This document shows, in pieces, positions 22,862 through 25,569 of a stretch of 25,569 bases of DNA. A program made the translations under genes and the position numbers. Positions within the stretch are counted from its first letter, which is position 1. Every line of letters begins with the position of its first letter. The stretch comes from Promethearchaeota archaeon (GTDB taxonomy: Archaea > Asgardarchaeota > Lokiarchaeia > Sigynarchaeales > SOKP01), in the NCBI GenBank assembly GCA_016839845.1, contig JAEOTL010000097.1, forward strand, positions 1-25,569. The letters run 5' to 3'. A model generated the notes under the pieces. It was not told where the DNA came from and made no database searches. It saw only the letters and a program-made list of their open reading frames with translations.

Positions 22862-22886
22862 AAAATAAAAATCTTTTTTTTTTTTA
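22862..22886 (+). terminator. Bidirectional A/T tract between two converging genes
   Basis: AAAAATAAAAAT followed by C and a run of 12 T (22874-22885) lies between the SDR stop (22861) and the membrane protein stop (22929). It can stop transcription from both sides. Confidence 0.55.
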
Positions 22887-22928
22887 TTAGTTAGTATTCT
22901 TAATACTTTTAGAAAAATTTCTACATCT

Positions 22929-23396
22929 TCATTCTTCAGTTAAATCTTTAAAAAGACTATCACCAGTGTAATCATCCCCTCTACCTTCCAATTTTGCTTC
23001 TTTATACATGAAATATGCACTTGTTAACGCCCCAACTAACAATCCGATAACTAAACCAGAGACTACTAGATAGAGTAATACAGAAAAGAAAATAGAAATA
23101 AACCATCCCCAAGTTACAGAATAGATAGCCCATTCGTATAAAGAAATAAAGAAGGAAGATAAAAAACCCCCTATCAAGCCTGTAGAGACCCCATACTTTA
23201 ATGTAGGTTTATCACCTTTAAGAGTTTTAGATACATATACCACTCCAATAATTGATCCCAAAGCAAAGTAAATATCTGCAAAAACAAAGAATCCTGGAAA
23301 CAAACGAACAAAGGTAATATAAAAGAAAAATGTGATTAGTATAGAAAAAAGAACTCCAACTTGAATATCTTTAAGAAATGAAATCTTGAACGACAT
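22929..23396 (-). CDS. Four-helix membrane protein, unknown function
   Basis: The 155-aa protein has four hydrophobic segments: QVGVLFSILITFFFYITFVRLF, FADIYFALGSIIGVVYVS, STGLIGGFLSSFFISLYEW and FSVLLYLVVSGLVIGLLVGALTSAYF. A short acidic cytosolic tail (EGRGDDYTGDSLFKDLTEE) follows. The Gly-rich helices resemble small DUF5518-type archaeal membrane proteins, but I cannot assign a family with certainty. It is preceded by a 131-bp spacer after the GNAT gene, in which I see only AT-rich sequence and a possible promoter. Confidence 0.65.
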   Translation of the reverse strand: MSFKISFLKDIQVGVLFSILITFFFYITFVRLFPGFFVFADIYFALGSIIGVVYVSKTLKGDKPTLKYGVSTGLIGGFLSSFFISLYEWAIYSVTWGWFISIFFSVLLYLVVSGLVIGLLVGALTSAYFMYKEAKLEGRGDDYTGDSLFKDLTEE

Positions 23397-23527
23397 TTTC
23401 TATATTTAAAATATGTTCTTAATATAAAAAAGAAATTACGGTAAATTAAGAAGGTTTTGATTTTAAATTATTACCTCTTTTCGATCATATATGTATCTCT
23501 TTTAATGAGTGTGAATCTACTACCTTT

Positions 23528-24670
23528 TTAAGGAAACCCAAGAGACAAATATGTTGGAACAAAAAGAGGTTTGGTAATTTGGGGCAATTTAATATTAGAT
23601 TTTAACTCTTTAACCATAACCACATCACTTTGAACTTTAAAAAAATTCATAGCTTGAAAACCCTTAATTAAGCGATAAGCTTTTTGTGAGGTATTATGGA
23701 TTATAACCCCCAGAAATCTTTTGTTTGCAGCTCTGACGATTTTATCAATAAGGTAGATATAACCTAAATGTAAATCTCTTTCATTTTTAAAATGTGTATA
23801 ATCAAGAAACATTTCATGGATTACACTAATTCGTATTTTTAAACCATATTTAAACATATAAATATTTTGGTAAGTAAAAACCCCACCCCCAACGACAACC
23901 TCTCCTTTTTTAATGATTACATAAGTAGGTTTATGACGTTTTCCTGGGACATTTATCCGGGCCCATTTAAATTTTGGAATATTATATTTAGGAAACCCTT
24001 CATAGTTTTTAGGCATGATACAATTGATTGATTTCAAAAATTTAGAATGCTTTTCATTGAAGTTGATCTCATAAGAGAAATCATTAAAAAAACGATTAAT
24101 TTTAATTCTAATCCTGTTTAAAACACGAGGGATATAGGAAATAAAGAGAAGAACTGGTAAGAAAATGCCTAAAGCATAGACATTCTTTATCAATTGGAAG
24201 GGAAATGGAAATTGAAATAAAAGAACTTCTTTTTCTACATCTGTATAACCTAGTTTTTTATATATCTTATTTCTTGCAAATCCTTTAAATCCAGTTGAGA
24301 GAAGAGAGAAATCACATCCTTTCTCAACCATATAATCAATTGCCTTTCTCATTAAAGCTGTTGCTATTCCTTGTTTTACATAGTCAGGATGGCAGGATAC
24401 ATCGTTTATATCCCCAACCAAATATTTTTTGCCATCAATCGGGGTGAATTCTATTAAATTAGCATTGACCGCCCCAACAATCTTATGTTTTTTAATATCT
24501 TCAGCGATCTGACACATCCTAGGTTCAAATCCAGGTGATTGAACATACCTCCAGTACCAACTTTTCGGAGTTCTAACAAAACCCCCACCTGTTTGAAATG
24601 CAATATTAAATAAATTCGCTAAATCTTTCTCGTCTCCCTTTTTGTAACTTCTAAAGATAATATTATCCAT
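23528..24670 (-). CDS. GNAT-family N-acetyltransferase with C-terminal extension
   Basis: Residues about 1-155 of 380 form a GNAT domain: IIFRSYKKGDEKDLANLFN at the start, then DINDVSCHPDYVKQGIATALMRKAIDYMVEKGCDFSLL, where V-x-Q-G-I-A-T is the acetyl-CoA pyrophosphate loop, and a final KIYKKLGYTDVEKEVLLF. The second half (about 160-380) has a hydrophobic stretch YALGIFLPVLLFISYIP (membrane-like or buried) and a second possible GNAT-like fold, similar in layout to Eis/two-domain acyltransferases. It transfers an acyl group to an amine, but the target is unknown. The single ATG at 24670 faces a 281-bp spacer that also holds the start of the small-peptide transcript. Confidence 0.8.
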   Translation of the reverse strand: MDNIIFRSYKKGDEKDLANLFNIAFQTGGGFVRTPKSWYWRYVQSPGFEPRMCQIAEDIKKHKIVGAVNANLIEFTPIDGKKYLVGDINDVSCHPDYVKQGIATALMRKAIDYMVEKGCDFSLLSTGFKGFARNKIYKKLGYTDVEKEVLLFQFPFPFQLIKNVYALGIFLPVLLFISYIPRVLNRIRIKINRFFNDFSYEINFNEKHSKFLKSINCIMPKNYEGFPKYNIPKFKWARINVPGKRHKPTYVIIKKGEVVVGGGVFTYQNIYMFKYGLKIRISVIHEMFLDYTHFKNERDLHLGYIYLIDKIVRAANKRFLGVIIHNTSQKAYRLIKGFQAMNFFKVQSDVVMVKELKSNIKLPQITKPLFVPTYLSLGFP

Positions 24671-24770
24671 TACATGCTGAAATGTAATATTCTATAAATA
24701 TTAGGTTACAGTTGGGAAATCAATGATTATATTGAAAGATAAAGAAAAAATTCTGCCAAATAATTAACTT

Positions 24771-24786
24771 GGAGGGCTATAAATAA
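24771..24786 (+). promoter_or_regulatory. Strong BRE/TATA promoter
   Basis: GGAGGGC-TATAAATAA is a good archaeal BRE plus TATA box. Transcription would begin near 24803-24808. The nearest plus-strand gene is the 34-aa peptide at 24952, so the mRNA would have a leader of about 145 nt, unless the transcript is a small RNA. Confidence 0.5.
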
Positions 24787-24787
24787 G

Positions 24788-24877
24788 GTGCTTTATTAAA
24801 GATGGGCTTATATTCCCCCTATAATCCTATAAGATAAAACTTAAATTAAATAGAGTATGATTAGATAAATAAAGCAC
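24788..24877. repeat. 10-bp perfect inverted repeat in the leader before the small peptide
   Basis: GTGCTTTATT (24788-24797) is complementary to AATAAAGCAC (24868-24877). Between them CTTATA (24807-24812) pairs with TATAAG (24828-24833). The left arm lies around the expected transcription start, so it could be an operator pair or part of a leader structure. I see no protein-coding gene in the 281-bp spacer outside the possible 11-codon ATG frame at 24802. Confidence 0.35.
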
Positions 24878-24951
24878 TGCTATTATAGTATCAACTTATT
24901 AATATTAAGTATTAATACGATTATTAATAATATGGGGGAAGATGGTAGGGA

Positions 24952-25056
24952 ATGAAATTCTCAGCTGTGCTCTGCTACGCTATTATGTTTATATTTTTAT
25001 TAGCATGGATATGGGAATACTGGATCCCTTACTTTATTTCTCTTGGATTCATTTAA
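24952..25056 (+). CDS. 34-aa single-pass membrane peptide
   Basis: ATG at 24952 follows the purine-rich GGTAGGGA, a usable Shine-Dalgarno sequence. The peptide starts MKFSAVLCYAIMFIFLLAW, continues IWEYWIPYFISLGFI and ends at TAA 25056. One hydrophobic helix (about residues 4-20) and an aromatic second half suggest a small membrane protein or a regulatory subunit. A strong promoter lies upstream and a hairpin terminator downstream, which makes a real gene likely despite the length. No homologous family is recognised. Confidence 0.5.
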   Translation: MKFSAVLCYAIMFIFLLAWIWEYWIPYFISLGFI

Positions 25057-25121
25057 ACTGATTTAAGAAGTTAAAAGTTGGTTTCTTCTCTTAATATTCT
25101 CAAATTCTTTAAGACGAAGTT

Positions 25122-25144
25122 AAAAAACTACAAATAGTTTTTTT
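25122..25144 (+). terminator. Hairpin terminator after the small peptide gene
   Basis: AAAAAACTA (25122-25130) and TAGTTTTTT (25135-25143) form a 9-bp stem with loop CAAA, and the stem ends in a T7 run. It lies 66 nt after the 34-aa peptide stop and before the roadblock gene. Confidence 0.5.
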
Positions 25145-25190
25145 AATTAAGATTTGTATACTTAAATATAATTAGTTCTTTCCTAATGAT

Positions 25191-25200
25191 AATTATATAT
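25191..25200 (+). promoter_or_regulatory. TATA box of the roadblock/LC7-like gene
   Basis: AATTATATAT lies about 30-38 nt before the ATG at 25229, giving a short-leader transcript. Confidence 0.4.
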
Positions 25201-25228
25201 TCACTATTACAATATCGGAATGAGTTAA

Positions 25229-25569
25229 ATGAGTGAAAGGATAACGGAAGTCCTAGATTCCTTAAAAGCAATCAAGGGAGTGCATGGCGCAGCTCTCATC
25301 GAAAAATTTGGACTAATTAAAGGAAGTGCTTTACCAGGATGGGTAGACCCGGAAGCTGTAGCAGCGATGGTTACCTTAATATTAAAAGCAAGTCAACGAG
25401 CAACAAAAGAATTAGAACAAGGACAATTCTTCAGTGCCATCATTGAATCTGAAAAGGGGAAAATACTTTTTAGTGAAATCGAAGGAAATATTTTGTCTAT
25501 AATAACTACCAAAGAAGCTAAACTTGGAATAATCAATTTAAAATTAGATGCTGCTAGTTCAGAACTCAA
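25229..25569 (+). CDS. Roadblock/LC7-like domain protein, 3'-truncated
   Basis: From the ATG at 25229, 113 codons are visible before the window ends. It starts MSERITEVLDSLKAIKGVHG and continues AALIEKFGLIKGSALPGWVDPEAVAAMV, then an amphipathic helix, SAIIESEKGKILFSEIEGN, ILSIITTKEAKLGIINLKL. This order (helix, strand with G-V-x-G-A-x-L-I, helix, three strands) is the roadblock/LC7 fold used by Ragulator, MglB and dynein light chains to regulate small GTPases. Such proteins are numerous in Asgard archaea, often near GTPase genes; whether one follows is outside the window. The 3' end is missing by only a few residues if it is a single-domain member. Confidence 0.85.
   Translation, partial: MSERITEVLDSLKAIKGVHGAALIEKFGLIKGSALPGWVDPEAVAAMVTLILKASQRATKELEQGQFFSAIIESEKGKILFSEIEGNILSIITTKEAKLGIINLKLDAASSEL

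Overview
This AT-rich window looks archaeal, and most likely comes from an Asgard (Lokiarchaeia-like) genome. The evidence is a tRNA gene interrupted by introns at non-anticodon positions (one with a readable bulge-helix-bulge), TATA boxes about 25 nt upstream of several start codons (leaderless or short-leader genes), a roadblock/LC7-like gene at the right edge, and a large protein combining an AN1-type zinc finger, tandem winged-helix-like repeats and an appendage-like beta domain. The lineage is inferred from gene content; no rRNA or marker gene is present.

Left part (1-5.8 kb): the 3' part of an HD-domain dNTP triphosphohydrolase; a gene-poor stretch that can fold into one long nested hairpin; tRNA-Gln(CUG) with insertions in the D loop and T loop; then, on the minus strand, a parvulin PPIase, a NikR-like ribbon-helix-helix regulator without metal ligands, the 790-aa AN1/winged-helix/appendage-like protein, and a CcdA/NicO-like membrane protein.

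Middle (5.8-14 kb): a minus-strand operon in the order GT87-like glycosyltransferase, secreted membrane-anchored protein, second GT87-like paralogue, hisA, with stop/start overlaps; a fucose/arabinose-isomerase-like gene on the plus strand; and a second minus-strand group of two paralogous coiled-coil proteins followed by an orphan N6-adenine-type DNA methyltransferase. One coiled-coil gene appears to start at AUU.

Right part (14-25.6 kb): a DUF72 protein, a polytopic membrane protein with an acidic tail, an unrecognised 173-aa protein, a MenB/BadI-type crotonase with an adjacent 3-hydroxyacyl-CoA dehydrogenase, a Wzx/MATE-like flippase, a 58-aa Cys-rich zinc-binding protein translationally coupled to a DUF123 (GIY-YIG-like) protein, a small membrane protein, a FOX2/HSD17B4-like SDR, another membrane protein, a GNAT acetyltransferase, a 34-aa membrane peptide and the start of a roadblock/LC7 protein. 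The crotonase, HAD and SDR genes together suggest beta-oxidation-type or ring-cleavage acyl-CoA chemistry. The GT87 pair and the flippase suggest investment in surface glycan or glycolipid assembly.

Several starts are non-AUG (TTG, GTG, ATT). I corrected these from overlaps, Shine-Dalgarno-like sequences or paralogue alignment.
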